A stretch of 54,438 nucleotides of DNA from Candidatus Parcubacteria bacterium (GCA_019661895.1 JAIFWO010000004.1:1-54438); one strand, 5' to 3'; shown: positions 19,007 through 29,850, counted from the stretch's first letter. Notes: generated by a model from the letters alone, not told the origin. Translations and numbers: made by a program.

Positions 19007-19882
19007 ATGACTTTCCTCCGCAAGCACTTAAGAGAAGTCGTTTTAGCAGTCCTGATTCTTGCAAATATCTATGTCTGGGTGTCTGTCTATGGACATAAAC
19101 CTTCCAAACTCTTACACGTATATTTTCTCGATATTGGCCAGGGCGACTCTATCCTCATCGACTCTCCCACGCACGGCCGAGTGCTTATAGACGGCGGGCC
19201 CAACGGCAGAGTCTTGTCTGAACTTGGGAAGATCCTACCCTTTGGCGACAGGCGCATCGATGTCATGATCGAGAGCCACCCCGATGCTGATCACATCTCT
19301 GGTTTAGTCGATGTAGTCAGAAGTTATAAGGTCGGGGCCTTCCTCGAGCCGGGAGTTAGCTCAGACAATCAAATTGACGATCTCTTGATCAAAGAAGTGA
19401 AGGCTAGGAATATCCCGGATATCTTGGCCAGAAGGGGAATGGCGGTCGACTTCAACGACGGAGCCCGGCTTCTCATCCTCTTCCCCAATCAAGACGTGAA
19501 TGCCTGGGAGACGAACGACGCCTCGATCGTAGCCAAGCTTGTGTATGGAGACAAAGCCTTCCTTCTCACCGGCGACTCGGCTAAGAAGACGGAGTACTTA
19601 CTTTTGAATTTAAATAAAAGTATCTTGAAAGCCGATGTCTTGAAGGCCGGTCATCATGGATCCAAGAATTCGACCTCGCTTATCTATGCTGAGGCGGTGG
19701 CACCGGAGTATGGAGTGATCTCGGCGGGCAAAGATAACAGATATGGCCACCCGACTCAAGAGGTCTTGGATATCTTACAAAAAGTTGGCGCCAAAGTGGT
19801 GGCTACGGAGAGTGCGGGAGGACTAACAGGCCTTGGCACAATTGAATTTGAGACAGACGGCACACGACTTATCCTCAAATAA
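19007..19882 (+). CDS. ComEC-type metallo-beta-lactamase domain protein (standalone)
   Basis: VYFLDIGQGDSILIDSP, DGGPNGRVLSEL, SHPDADHISGL, LKAGHHGSKNSTS. Confidence 0.92.
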   Translation: MTFLRKHLREVVLAVLILANIYVWVSVYGHKPSKLLHVYFLDIGQGDSILIDSPTHGRVLIDGGPNGRVLSELGKILPFGDRRIDVMIESHPDADHISGLVDVVRSYKVGAFLEPGVSSDNQIDDLLIKEVKARNIPDILARRGMAVDFNDGARLLILFPNQDVNAWETNDASIVAKLVYGDKAFLLTGDSAKKTEYLLLNLNKSILKADVLKAGHHGSKNSTSLIYAEAVAPEYGVISAGKDNRYGHPTQEVLDILQKVGAKVVATESAGGLTGLGTIEFETDGTRLILK

Positions 19883-19885
19883 AAA

Positions 19886-20281
19886 CTACCGAGCTCTGGC
19901 ATATGTCTCATGCCATTCGCGGTAGCTTTTTTGTAAATGCTCTGGCAGTGCCGAGTAGGGTACGTCGTGTTGGTCCGACATCAACCGGCCAGTTACTCGA
20001 GAACGTCTAATGACCCGTCCTCTAAAGCTGCCACCACTCTTGCCTTGCACGTAAACCTGAGGTATTCGCTCTTCAATGAAGGGTCTTGCGTCGCAGTTCC
20101 TTGAATCTCTCCTGAACTTCTCGATAAAGAGGATATAACCATACCACGCCTCTTGAGCACCAACCCGGATGAGCTCCTTCTGTTTGATATAGAAATATCG
20201 CAGAAAGAGGGAACCCATCCAGACGAGCGAGAGCAGGTCTAGAACGAAGAGTTCTTGCCACTTGGGGTGAATTGGATTCAT
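19886..20281 (-). CDS. orphan hypothetical protein with one TM
   Basis: SD GGAG upstream of ATG at 20281; MNPIHPKWQELFVLDLLSLVWMGSLFLRYFYIKQKE...; terminator at stop. Confidence 0.65.
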   Translation of the reverse strand: MNPIHPKWQELFVLDLLSLVWMGSLFLRYFYIKQKELIRVGAQEAWYGYILFIEKFRRDSRNCDARPFIEERIPQVYVQGKSGGSFRGRVIRRSRVTGRLMSDQHDVPYSALPEHLQKSYREWHETYARAR

Positions 20282-20356
20282 CACAGTCTCCAGTGAGTCT
20301 GCTTGTATAGTACTACAAATCAAAAAATCTGCCTGGTCAGACAGATGTGGAAACTT

Positions 20357-20599
20357 TTAGATGATTCCTGCTTTCTTCAAAACGCTATGAGCTCCCTTCT
20401 TATTGATAGTCTTGATGGCTTTGGTGGAGAGGGTGAGGGTAATGGTCTTCTTTAGTTCGGGCACGTAGATGCGCTTCTTCTGGAGGTTCGGGTACTTCCT
20501 CACCATACCGGTCGGGTTGAATTGGGTAGCACGAGTGCGGTTGGAGTAGCCTCCACCGATGATCGAGCCTTTTTTATTGACTGGGCATACGCGAGCCAT
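20357..20599 (-). CDS. rpmB: 50S ribosomal protein L28
   Basis: MARVCPVNKKG...GGGYSNRTRATQFNPTGMVRKYPNLQKKRIYVPE. Confidence 0.88.
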   Translation of the reverse strand: MARVCPVNKKGSIIGGGYSNRTRATQFNPTGMVRKYPNLQKKRIYVPELKKTITLTLSTKAIKTINKKGAHSVLKKAGII

Positions 20600-20636
20600 A
20601 GTGGCAGTACTCTAACATCTGATATACTTTTCTGCA

Positions 20637-21242
20637 ATGCTCGAGTTTATCTTCCAAATCGCCGTCCTCATCATGTCGGTCGTCATCCACGAGGTCTCTC
20701 ACGGCTTCGTGGCCGACCTCTACGGCGACCCGACGGCGCGCCTTAAGGGGAGGCTGACCCTTAACCCTCTCAAGCACCTAGACATGGTGGGCTCGCTTCT
20801 TGTGCCAGCCGTGTCCTTCTTCCTTGGAGGATTTATCTTCGGCTGGGCCAAGCCCGTGCCTTATAATCCGTACAATCTTAATCCAGGCCGATGGCCCGAG
20901 ACAGCGGTGGCGGGGGCAGGGCCAGTCTCGAACTTGCTGGTAGCTTTCATCTTTTCTGCTCTCTTGCGGATAGGCATGGCGAGCGGCTGGTCAGAGGGTT
21001 TTATCCATATCACGGCGCTTGTGGTCTTTGTAAATATCCTTTTGGCCGTCTTTAATTTGATGCCCATTCCGCCTCTCGACGGCTCACGACTCCTCTTCGC
21101 TCTCTTCCCAGATAAGCTTTACCGCTTCCGTAATTTCTTCGAGCGATACGGATTTGTCCTCGTCTTCATCTTCTTCGTTTGGCAGTTTGTGGAGCCGGTA
21201 GTCGATGTTATCTACCGCATATTGACTGGTCTCCCCCTTTAG
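20637..21242 (+). CDS. site-2 protease family (M50) membrane peptidase
   Basis: VVIHEVSHGFVADLYGDPTARLKGRLTLNPLKHLDMVG; NLMPIPPLDGS. Confidence 0.93.
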   Translation: MLEFIFQIAVLIMSVVIHEVSHGFVADLYGDPTARLKGRLTLNPLKHLDMVGSLLVPAVSFFLGGFIFGWAKPVPYNPYNLNPGRWPETAVAGAGPVSNLLVAFIFSALLRIGMASGWSEGFIHITALVVFVNILLAVFNLMPIPPLDGSRLLFALFPDKLYRFRNFFERYGFVLVFIFFVWQFVEPVVDVIYRILTGLPL

Positions 21243-21258
21243 GCTAAAGTAGTAGCCT

Positions 21259-21675
21259 GTGTCAACCATCAATCAACTCGTTAAGCGCAAGCGCACCAAA
21301 TCAGCCAGGAAGTCCAAGGCCATTGCCTTGACGCGCGGCTTTAACTCGATCAAGAACCGACCCGTCTACTACGACGCGCCGTTTAAGCGCGGGGTCTGCA
21401 TCAAGGTAACTACCAAGACTCCGAAGAAGCCTAACTCCGCGGTTCGTAAGATCGCCCGCGTCCGTCTCACTAACGGCGCTGAGGTGACAGCCTACATCCC
21501 GGGGGAGGGTCACAATCTCCAAGAGCACTCAGTGGTTATGCTACGTGGTGGCCGCGTCAAGGACTTGGGCGTCCGTTACACTATCGTACGCGGCATCCTC
21601 GATGCCTCTGGTGTAGACAAGCGCCGCAAGGGCCGCTCCCAGTACGGCAATAAGCGCCCTAAGGCCGCTAAATAA
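21259..21675 (+). CDS. rpsL: 30S ribosomal protein S12
   Basis: [10 protein letters not shown]...[21 protein letters not shown]...[24 protein letters not shown]-type; GTG start. Confidence 0.97.
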   Translation: MSTINQLVKRKRTKSARKSKAIALTRGFNSIKNRPVYYDAPFKRGVCIKVTTKTPKKPNSAVRKIARVRLTNGAEVTAYIPGEGHNLQEHSVVMLRGGRVKDLGVRYTIVRGILDASGVDKRRKGRSQYGNKRPKAAK

Positions 21676-21683
21676 TTATAGAT

Positions 21684-22154
21684 ATGCGAAGAAAACTTAA
21701 AGCCAAGCCAAAAATTGTTCCCGATACCCGCTACGACAGCGAGAGAGTCGCGAAGTTTATTAACTACGTCATGCTCGAAGGGAAGAAGACCACCGCTCGA
21801 GCCGTAGTCTACCGCGCCTTGGAAGAAATTAAGGAGAAGGCCAAGAACGACAATCCTCTGGAAGTCTTCGAAGCCGCTTTGAAGAATACCGGCCCCACTA
21901 TGGAGGTTAGATCACGCCGCGTCGGAGGTGCCAACTACCAGATCCCGCGCGAGGTCCGTCCAGAGCGACGTCAGTATCTTTCCATGAAGTGGATCGTCGA
22001 TGCTGCCAGAAGCGGGAAGGGTAAGCCCATGCATACGAAGCTTGCCGACGAGATCATCGCCGCCTCTAACAACGAAGGCGAGGCGGTGCGCAAGCGCGAC
22101 AATACACATAAAATGGCAGAAGCGAATAAAGCTTTCGCTCACTTCGCTTGGTAG
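21684..22154 (+). CDS. rpsG: 30S ribosomal protein S7
   Basis: [18 protein letters not shown]...[10 protein letters not shown]. Confidence 0.97.
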   Translation: MRRKLKAKPKIVPDTRYDSERVAKFINYVMLEGKKTTARAVVYRALEEIKEKAKNDNPLEVFEAALKNTGPTMEVRSRRVGGANYQIPREVRPERRQYLSMKWIVDAARSGKGKPMHTKLADEIIAASNNEGEAVRKRDNTHKMAEANKAFAHFAW

Positions 22155-22156
22155 TA

Positions 22157-22237
22157 ATGGCCGACCTGCCCGCCATCGCTGCGCTCAGGCGCTGGCAGGC
22201 GGGGGCCAACAAAGCTTTCGCTCACTTTGCGTGGTAA
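22157..22237 (+). other. 26-codon mini-ORF ending in a duplicated S7 C-terminus
   Basis: [26 protein letters not shown]; last 10 residues identical to the S7 tail. Confidence 0.6.
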
Positions 22238-22343
22238 ATCCACGCTGGTGGATTCATCCCTAGGCTCCGAGCCGAAGTGTGGATAAATTCAAATAATTTT
22301 ACACGAAAAATCCGGGGATAACCCGGTTTTCTCTTTCTTTTTC

Positions 22344-22381
22344 ATACGTTATAATCTAGCTACCGCAACAATATAGCGTAT
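22344..22381. promoter_or_regulatory. inverted-repeat operator/promoter of the PaaX-like gene
   Basis: ATACGTTATA-18nt-TATAGCGTAT, left arm contains TATAAT, right arm abuts ATG 22382. Confidence 0.6.
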
Positions 22382-22948
22382 ATGGGAAAAATAGAGGAAA
22401 GAAATAAAACGAGAGTGAGGAGAAGGAATCTACAGCATGCCGTGCTCACAACGGTGCAGACTGCCGGGTTCTTGAGTGTAGGTCTTCTCGCGCCCAATGT
22501 CCTTGGTGCTATGAAGAAGCTCGGTCTCATCCCGAAGCCTCGTCAAAAGGAATACGTCACATCGTCCGCCGCGAAGCTTGCCAAGCGTGGACTTATTAAA
22601 TTTGAAAATGGCCATTATTGCCTGACCCATGTGGGCGAGAAGCTCCTGCATCGATGGGAGCTCGAGGATTACAAGCTCATTAAACATAAAAAGTGGGACA
22701 AGAAATGGCGTGTCATCATCTTCGACATTCCTGAGAAGCAGAGGAAGGTGAGAACTCGGATCACGCTTTTGTTCCATCGGGCAGGCATCTATCGCCTGCA
22801 AGACAGCGTTTGGGTCTATCCATATGACTGCGAAGACATTATCGGCTTGCTCAAGACCGATTTCGGAGTAGGGAAGTATCTCTTGTATATGATCGTTGAT
22901 GAAATTGAGAACGATAAACATCTGCGCGCCCACTTCGAGCTTTCCTAA
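22382..22948 (+). CDS. PaaX-like winged-helix regulator with Cas2-like C-terminal domain
   Basis: N-terminal wHTH; KKWRVIIFDIPEKQRKVRTRITLLFHRAGIYRLQDSVWVYPYDCE. Confidence 0.82.
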   Translation: MGKIEERNKTRVRRRNLQHAVLTTVQTAGFLSVGLLAPNVLGAMKKLGLIPKPRQKEYVTSSAAKLAKRGLIKFENGHYCLTHVGEKLLHRWELEDYKLIKHKKWDKKWRVIIFDIPEKQRKVRTRITLLFHRAGIYRLQDSVWVYPYDCEDIIGLLKTDFGVGKYLLYMIVDEIENDKHLRAHFELS

Positions 22949-22968
22949 TGCACATTGATTGTTTATCA

Positions 22969-23006
22969 ATACGTCATAATCTTGCGACCGCAATAATATA
23001 ACGTAG
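22969..23006. promoter_or_regulatory. second copy of the PaaX-type inverted-repeat operator
   Basis: ATACGTCATAATCTTGCGACCGCAATAATATAACGTAG, near-identical to 22344-22381. Confidence 0.55.
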
Positions 23007-23049
23007 GTGGATATATGAAGAAGCCCCGAGTGTTAGCTCGGGGATTTGC

Positions 23050-23298
23050 TCAAGAACGGAGATATAGTTCGTCGAACATTGGTTGAAGATGACGGTAAGA
23101 CACTTCTCTTCTGGTAATAGCCGCGTTGCAGTTATTACAGAGGCGGCGTTCATCGTATACATACTCGTATTCACGACGACCAATCTCTTCTCTCTGGACG
23201 CGGATCTCTCTGCAGCCGCAATCAGGGCATGAACGTCCGTACTTCAAGCAGGCTTTTCGGTATTGACGAGCCAGTGGCCTTGTTATAAAACGAAACAT
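23050..23298 (-). CDS. orphan zinc-ribbon protein
   Basis: CPDCGCREI...[16 protein letters not shown] 5 nt from ATG. Confidence 0.7.
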   Translation of the reverse strand: MFRFITRPLARQYRKACLKYGRSCPDCGCREIRVQREEIGRREYEYVYDERRLCNNCNAAITRREVSYRHLQPMFDELYLRS

Positions 23299-23391
23299 CG
23301 CATCCTCCTGAGGATTCTATTGCTTATCTTAAACATTTGTTCTATTATCTTGCAAGCAGTAACACCTGCCTTTTATTTTTCTAAACACTTT

Positions 23392-25557
23392 ATGGAACGA
23401 GATTATCCGTTAGAGAGAGTTCGTAACTTCGGCATCATTGCCCACATTGACGCGGGCAAGACCACCACTTCAGAGCGAGTGCTCTTCTACACGGGAGCGC
23501 AGCATTCGATCGGAGAGGTGCATGAAGGCGCAACCACCACCGACTGGATGGAGCAGGAGCGCGAGCGCGGCATTACCATTACCGCCGCTGCCATCACTTG
23601 CTTCTGGGCCCCGAGTTATCTTACGGATGCCGATCGCCTGAAGAAGGAAAGCAAAACTCGCTTCAACGTCATCGACACTCCAGGGCACATCGACTTCACG
23701 GTGGAGGTGAAGAGAAGTTTGCGCGTCCTAGACGGTGCCGTGGTGGTCTTCGACGGTGTGGCAGGTGTCGAACCTCAGTCTGAAACCAATTGGCGCTACG
23801 CCGAAGAGGCCCAAGTGCCGCGCATCTGCTTCATCAACAAGCTCGATCGTACCGGTGCCTCGTTCGAACGTTCTTACGCATCTATTTTGAACAGACTCTC
23901 GAAGAAGGCAGTCCGCATGCAGATCCCAATAGGGGAGGAGGATAAACATGATGGCGTGATCGATCTCTTGACCATGAAGGCTTACTACTTCGAGGGCAAT
24001 ATGGGTATGACTGTAGTACCGAAGGAGATTCCAGAGAACTTGAAGGCTGATGCCGAGAAGTATCGAGGAGAGTTGGTGGAGAGGATCGTAGAAAATGACG
24101 AAGGCCTCATGACCGCTTATCTTGAAGGTAAGGAGATTTCTCTGCCCGCGCTCAAAGAGACTATGCGCAAGGCCGTCATTGCCAACAAGATCTTCCCAGT
24201 CCTTACTGGTTCCGCCCTCAAGAACAAGGGCGTGCAGCTCGTGCTCGACGCGGTGGTCGACTATCTCCCATCTCCTTTAGACATCCCTCCGGTCAAAGGC
24301 ATTAATCCAAACAATGGTGAGGAAGTCTTGCGCCATGCTTCCGACGCAGAACCCTTCTCGGCTCTCGCTTTCAAGCTCCAGGCGGATCCATTCGTCGGGC
24401 AGCTGACCTTCTTCCGCGTTTACTCGGGCACTATCGAGTCGGGCACTTATATTTACAATTCAACTACCGGCAACAAGGAGCGCTTGGGCCGCATCGTGCG
24501 CTTGCAAGCCAACGACCGCGAGGAAGTGAAGAAAGTCTTTGCCGGAGAGATCGCTGCCGCAGTGGGACTTAAAGAGGCCAAGACCTCGCACACCTTCTCG
24601 GACGAAGCCAACCCGATCATCCTCGACCAGATCACCTTTCCAGAGCCGGTCATCTCACTTCGCATTGAGCCGAAGACCAAAGCCGACCAGGAGAAGATGG
24701 GTATGGCCTTGAAGCGCCTCTCAGACGAGGATCCAACCTTCAGGATCAAATCCGACACAGAGACCGGAGAGACCGTCATCATGGGCATGGGAGAATTGCA
24801 TTTGGAAATTATTGTGGACCGTATGAAGCGTGAGTTCGGCGTGGAAGCCAATGTCGGCAAGCCGCAAGTGGCTTACAAAGAGACCATTACTGCCGAGGCA
24901 GAAGTGGAAAATAAATACATCAAGCAAACCGGAGGCAAGGGTCAGTACGGTCACGTCAAGCTCAAGATCAAGCCTCTGCCTAAGTACGATCCGGAGGAGA
25001 AGGTGCCGAAGAATGCTCACCGCGAGGAGGGCTTCGAATTTATTGATGCCATCAAGGGAGGCGTGATCCCTCAAGAGTTTATCCCGGCCGTGGAGAAGGG
25101 GGTGAAGGAGGCCATGGACCGAGGCATCCTCGCTGGCTACAAGATGGTTGATATCTCCTGTGAACTTAACTTCGGCTCCTACCACGACGTCGACTCCTCA
25201 GAGATCGCTTACAAGATCGCCGCCTCACAGGCCTTCCAGGAAGCGGCTCGCCGAGCCAAGCCAGTTATCTTGGAACCTATTATGAAGGTGGAAGTGGTCG
25301 TGCCGGAGAAATTCATGGGCGACATTACCGGCAACCTCTCGGGCAAGCGCGGACAGATCGAGGCTATGGAAGACAGGAATGAACTCAAAGTGGTGCGCGC
25401 CCAGGTGCCGCTCTCAGAGATGTTCGGTTACGTGACCAACTTGCGCTCTATGACGGAGGGCCGCGGCTCCTCGACTATGGAATTCGACCACTATGCCATT
25501 GTGCCAACAAATGTGGCTACTACTATCATCGAACAAAGAACAGGCGGGAAAGCATAG
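23392..25557 (+). CDS. fusA: elongation factor G
   Basis: [37 protein letters not shown]. Confidence 0.97.
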   Translation: MERDYPLERVRNFGIIAHIDAGKTTTSERVLFYTGAQHSIGEVHEGATTTDWMEQERERGITITAAAITCFWAPSYLTDADRLKKESKTRFNVIDTPGHIDFTVEVKRSLRVLDGAVVVFDGVAGVEPQSETNWRYAEEAQVPRICFINKLDRTGASFERSYASILNRLSKKAVRMQIPIGEEDKHDGVIDLLTMKAYYFEGNMGMTVVPKEIPENLKADAEKYRGELVERIVENDEGLMTAYLEGKEISLPALKETMRKAVIANKIFPVLTGSALKNKGVQLVLDAVVDYLPSPLDIPPVKGINPNNGEEVLRHASDAEPFSALAFKLQADPFVGQLTFFRVYSGTIESGTYIYNSTTGNKERLGRIVRLQANDREEVKKVFAGEIAAAVGLKEAKTSHTFSDEANPIILDQITFPEPVISLRIEPKTKADQEKMGMALKRLSDEDPTFRIKSDTETGETVIMGMGELHLEIIVDRMKREFGVEANVGKPQVAYKETITAEAEVENKYIKQTGGKGQYGHVKLKIKPLPKYDPEEKVPKNAHREEGFEFIDAIKGGVIPQEFIPAVEKGVKEAMDRGILAGYKMVDISCELNFGSYHDVDSSEIAYKIAASQAFQEAARRAKPVILEPIMKVEVVVPEKFMGDITGNLSGKRGQIEAMEDRNELKVVRAQVPLSEMFGYVTNLRSMTEGRGSSTMEFDHYAIVPTNVATTIIEQRTGGKA

Positions 25558-25574
25558 TAACTATATAGTTGAGC

Positions 25575-25602
25575 TTGACAAGTACAGTAGGAGTGCTATA
25601 AT
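25575..25602 (+). promoter_or_regulatory. consensus sigma70 promoter
   Basis: TTGACA-16nt-TATAAT. Confidence 0.8.
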
Positions 25603-25649
25603 AGATAACAGATAAGGAGTACATCACTCACGCACTCGACTGAGGAACA

Positions 25650-25790
25650 ATGTCTAAAGAAGCCATCTTGTCGCTTTTTTATTCCGGTTGTTTGACCAGC
25701 TCCGCTCTCGGGATTTACTTTGCCAAGCTCAAGTACTACGAGTGGAAGCAAAGACGCGAAACCACCAGTGAGAACCTCTCCGCGCAGTAA
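25650..25790 (+). CDS. orphan 46-aa small membrane protein
   Basis: MSKEAILSLFYSGCLTSSALGIYFAKLKYYEWKQRRETTSENLSAQ; GAGGA SD; terminator CCGCGCAGT-AAT-AC-ACTGCGCGG overlaps the stop codon. Confidence 0.6.
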   Translation: MSKEAILSLFYSGCLTSSALGIYFAKLKYYEWKQRRETTSENLSAQ

Positions 25791-25962
25791 TACACTGCGC
25801 GGGGTTTTGTTATTTTGGCCAAAAGGTTGACTATTCCACATACTTTGCTAAAGTAGACGCAGCTCATAAGACGGCTACGGTATGATCTTTGAGATCCTCT
25901 CAATAAGGCTCTACTAAGCTGTTTTATGCGCCCCTATTTAATTAAAACTATTTACTAAATTT

Positions 25963-27156
<1,194 letters not shown>

Positions 27157-27169
27157 AGCGTATCTTACA

Positions 27170-27541
27170 ATGGCTAAATCTACAGAAGCCAAATCAAAAA
27201 GGGCTCCCAAGAAGAGCTTGTCGGCAAGCGAGCCTGTGGCGCGCCTGCGCATCAGAGTCCGCGCCTATGAGTCGAAGATCCTCGACCTCTCGGTCAAGCA
27301 GATCATAGACACCGCTCTTCGTTACGAGGCGCAAGTGGAGGGCCCGATACCTCTGCCGACCGAGATCAAGAAGTATACGGTCAACCGCGCCGCCTTCGTC
27401 TACAAGAACGCGCGCGAGCAATTCGAGATGCGTATCCACAAGCGCCTCATCGACATCGTCAATCCGAATCCGAAGATCATCGAGGCCTTGACGAACTTGA
27501 GCCTCCCCTCAGGAGTCAACATCGATGTGAAAATGATATAA
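27170..27541 (+). CDS. rpsJ: 30S ribosomal protein S10 with N-terminal extension
   Basis: [24 protein letters not shown]...[16 protein letters not shown]. Confidence 0.96.
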   Translation: MAKSTEAKSKRAPKKSLSASEPVARLRIRVRAYESKILDLSVKQIIDTALRYEAQVEGPIPLPTEIKKYTVNRAAFVYKNAREQFEMRIHKRLIDIVNPNPKIIEALTNLSLPSGVNIDVKMI

Positions 27542-27567
27542 CGAGTTTACGAGTGTCCAAAAACAGC

Positions 27568-27999
27568 ATGAAAATCTTGACCACCAAAAAAGTGAATATG
27601 ACCCAAGTCTTCGACGAAAGCGGAAGGGTCTTGCCTGTGACCGTCCTCGTCTCGACCGAGGATGTGGCAGACACCTTCCAAGAGGGCGAGGTGGTGGCCG
27701 TGACCGGGACCTCTAAGGGCAAGGGCTTCCAAGGGGTGGTCAAGCGCCACGGCTTCCACGGCGGTCCGCGCTCACACGGACAGAAGCACTCCGAGCGCGA
27801 GCCGGGCTCCTTGGGCGGCGGTGGTCGTGACGGCGGACGCGTAGCCAAGGGCAAGCGCATGGCTGGCCGCATGGGAGGGGACACGATCACCGTGCGCAAT
27901 CTCAAGGTGGTCAAGATCATCCCGGAGTCGAAGGAGATCCTCATCAGCGGTGCCATACCGGGCCGTCGAGGATCGGTCGTTAAGATCAAAGTAAAGTAA
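27568..27999 (+). CDS. rplC: 50S ribosomal protein L3, short form
   Basis: [25 protein letters not shown]...[27 protein letters not shown]; alternative GTG start 27553. Confidence 0.95.
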   Translation: MKILTTKKVNMTQVFDESGRVLPVTVLVSTEDVADTFQEGEVVAVTGTSKGKGFQGVVKRHGFHGGPRSHGQKHSEREPGSLGGGGRDGGRVAKGKRMAGRMGGDTITVRNLKVVKIIPESKEILISGAIPGRRGSVVKIKVK

Positions 28000-28000
28000 C

Positions 28001-28678
28001 ATGGAAGCTCCTATCTACGACGTCAGCGCTAAGAAGAAGGGAACCGTCAAACTCTCCGAGGACTTGTTTGCCCTGCCTTGGAACGCCGACTTGGTGCATC
28101 AAGTCATGACCTCTCTTATGTCCACGAAGAGGAAGAATGTGGCTCACACCAAGACCCGCGGAGAAGTACGCGGCGGAGGCAAGAAGCCGTGGAAGCAGAA
28201 GGGTACCGGTCGCGCTCGTCACGGCTCCACGCGCTCTCCTATCTGGGTTGGCGGAGGCGTCACTCATGGACCTCGTAACGACAAGAACTTCGAGCGCAAG
28301 GTCTCGAAGTCGATGCGCGTCAAAGCTCTCTACACTATCCTCTCGAAGAAGTTTAAGGATGGCGAAGTGCTCTTCGTCGACTCCATCGCTCTTAAGGCAC
28401 CCAAGACCCGTGAGGCCGTCGGTACGCTCAAGACCCTCTCCGGCATCTCGGGCTACGAGCGCCTGATGAAGAGGAAGAATGCTGCCGTCATCGCCCTCTC
28501 CGAGAAGAACAAAGAGACCGAGCGCAGCATGCAAAACCTTGGCAACCTAGAGGTCATCGAGGCCAGGAACCTCCATCCGCTCGCTCTCCTCTCGCACAAG
28601 TACATCGTGATCGAGAACCCAGAAGTGGCTCTTAAAAAGTTTCCAAGCCTTGCTGCGAAGAAAAAGGTAAGCAAATAA
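28001..28678 (+). CDS. rplD: 50S ribosomal protein L4
   Basis: RGGGKKPWKQKGTGRARHGSTRSPIWVGGG. Confidence 0.97.
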   Translation: MEAPIYDVSAKKKGTVKLSEDLFALPWNADLVHQVMTSLMSTKRKNVAHTKTRGEVRGGGKKPWKQKGTGRARHGSTRSPIWVGGGVTHGPRNDKNFERKVSKSMRVKALYTILSKKFKDGEVLFVDSIALKAPKTREAVGTLKTLSGISGYERLMKRKNAAVIALSEKNKETERSMQNLGNLEVIEARNLHPLALLSHKYIVIENPEVALKKFPSLAAKKKVSK

Positions 28679-28679
28679 C

Positions 28680-28970
28680 ATGGCTGATGTAAAAATAGAA
28701 AAGAAAAGTGCTTTGAAAAGTCCTCGCATTACCGAGAAGGCGGCTTTGGCTGCAGAGTCCAAGGGCATGTATGCCTTCAACATCACTCCCGAGGCTACCA
28801 AGAAGAGCGTGGCCGCCTCCATCAAAGAAAAGTACAAGGTCACTCCACTTAGAGTGCATCTCCTGGCCGTACCGGATAAGCAAGTCTTCCGCGGCAAGCG
28901 GGGCGTGAGGCGAGGAGGCAGGAAGGCGTATGTCTATTTGAAGAAGGGTGATAAGATCGAGTTCGCCTAA
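28680..28970 (+). CDS. rplW: 50S ribosomal protein L23
   Basis: SPRITEKAALAAESKGMYAFNITPEATKKSVAASIKEKYKV. Confidence 0.95.
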   Translation: MADVKIEKKSALKSPRITEKAALAAESKGMYAFNITPEATKKSVAASIKEKYKVTPLRVHLLAVPDKQVFRGKRGVRRGGRKAYVYLKKGDKIEFA

Positions 28971-28975
28971 AGCAG

Positions 28976-29815
28976 ATGAAAAAATATCGACCAACAACTA
29001 AGACCCGCCGCCAAACGTCTCACATCGAGTTCAGAAAGTTTGTGACGACTGCCACTCCTTTGAAAAGTTTGACCAAGGGCTTCCGCCGAGGAGACGGCCA
29101 CAACAACACCGGCCGCATTACCACGCGCCACAAGGGCGGCGGACACAAGCGCCGCTTCCGCGATGTCGACTTCTCCTTTAATAAGAAAAATGTTCCTTTT
29201 ACCGTGAAGACCGTTGAGTACGACCCTAACCGCTCCGGCTTCATCGGCTTGGTGGCCTACAAGGACGGCGAGCGCCGATATATGCTGCTCTCGAAGAGTG
29301 CTCGAGTCGGAGAGACCTATATTGTCTCGGAAACGGCACCTGTTACTCCAGGCAACAGACTGCCTCTTAAAAATATTCCGGTCGGCACCTTTGTCTACAA
29401 TGTGGAATTGAAGCCAAATGGCGGCGCTAAGATCGCGCGCTCGGGCGGAAACTACGTCGAGGTCGCGGCCAAGGACGCTGGTTACGTCGATCTTAAGATG
29501 CCTTCAAGCGAAGTGCGCAAAGTGCAGGAGACCGCCTGGGCTACAGTTGGAGAAGTTTCCAATGATGAAAATAGATTGATTAATCTCGGTAAAGCCGGTC
29601 GAAGCCGCTGGCTCGGCATCCGTCCAACCGTGCGCGGTACGGCTATGAACCCGGTGGACCATCCATACGGAGGAGGTGAGGGTCGCCAGGGTCGCGGACG
29701 TCGCCGAGCTATCTCAGTCTACGGCAAGCCGACCGGCAAGGGCCAGAAGTCCCGCCGCGCCAAGAAATATTCAAACAAGTTTATCGTCCGCAGACGCAAA
29801 GTCGGGAAGAAATAA
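28976..29815 (+). CDS. rplB: 50S ribosomal protein L2
   Basis: RRGDGHNNTGRITTRHKGGGHKRRFR; GRSRWLGIRPTVRGTAMNPVDHPYGGGEG. Confidence 0.98.
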   Translation: MKKYRPTTKTRRQTSHIEFRKFVTTATPLKSLTKGFRRGDGHNNTGRITTRHKGGGHKRRFRDVDFSFNKKNVPFTVKTVEYDPNRSGFIGLVAYKDGERRYMLLSKSARVGETYIVSETAPVTPGNRLPLKNIPVGTFVYNVELKPNGGAKIARSGGNYVEVAAKDAGYVDLKMPSSEVRKVQETAWATVGEVSNDENRLINLGKAGRSRWLGIRPTVRGTAMNPVDHPYGGGEGRQGRGRRRAISVYGKPTGKGQKSRRAKKYSNKFIVRRRKVGKK

Positions 29816-29825
29816 AATCCTAAAA

Positions 29826-29850
29826 AGCCCTTAGTTAAGGGCTTTTTGAT
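29826..29850 (+). terminator. Rho-independent terminator after rplB
   Basis: AAGCCCTTAgttAAGGGCTTTTT. Confidence 0.85.

Noticed and set aside
22382-22948. Possible cas2 / CRISPR-Cas remnant
   Set aside because: C-terminal domain is Cas2-like but has an N-terminal wHTH (PaaX architecture); no repeats, spacers or other cas genes in the window.
23012-23083. 23-codon plus-strand [26 protein letters not shown] after the second PaaX-type operator
   Set aside because: Overlaps the terminator hairpin and 3' end of the minus-strand zinc-ribbon gene; no supporting signal.
25840-25960. Possible tRNA or structured leader upstream of tuf
   Set aside because: No cloverleaf, TTCRA loop or acceptor pairing found by eye; looks like an AT-rich promoter/leader.
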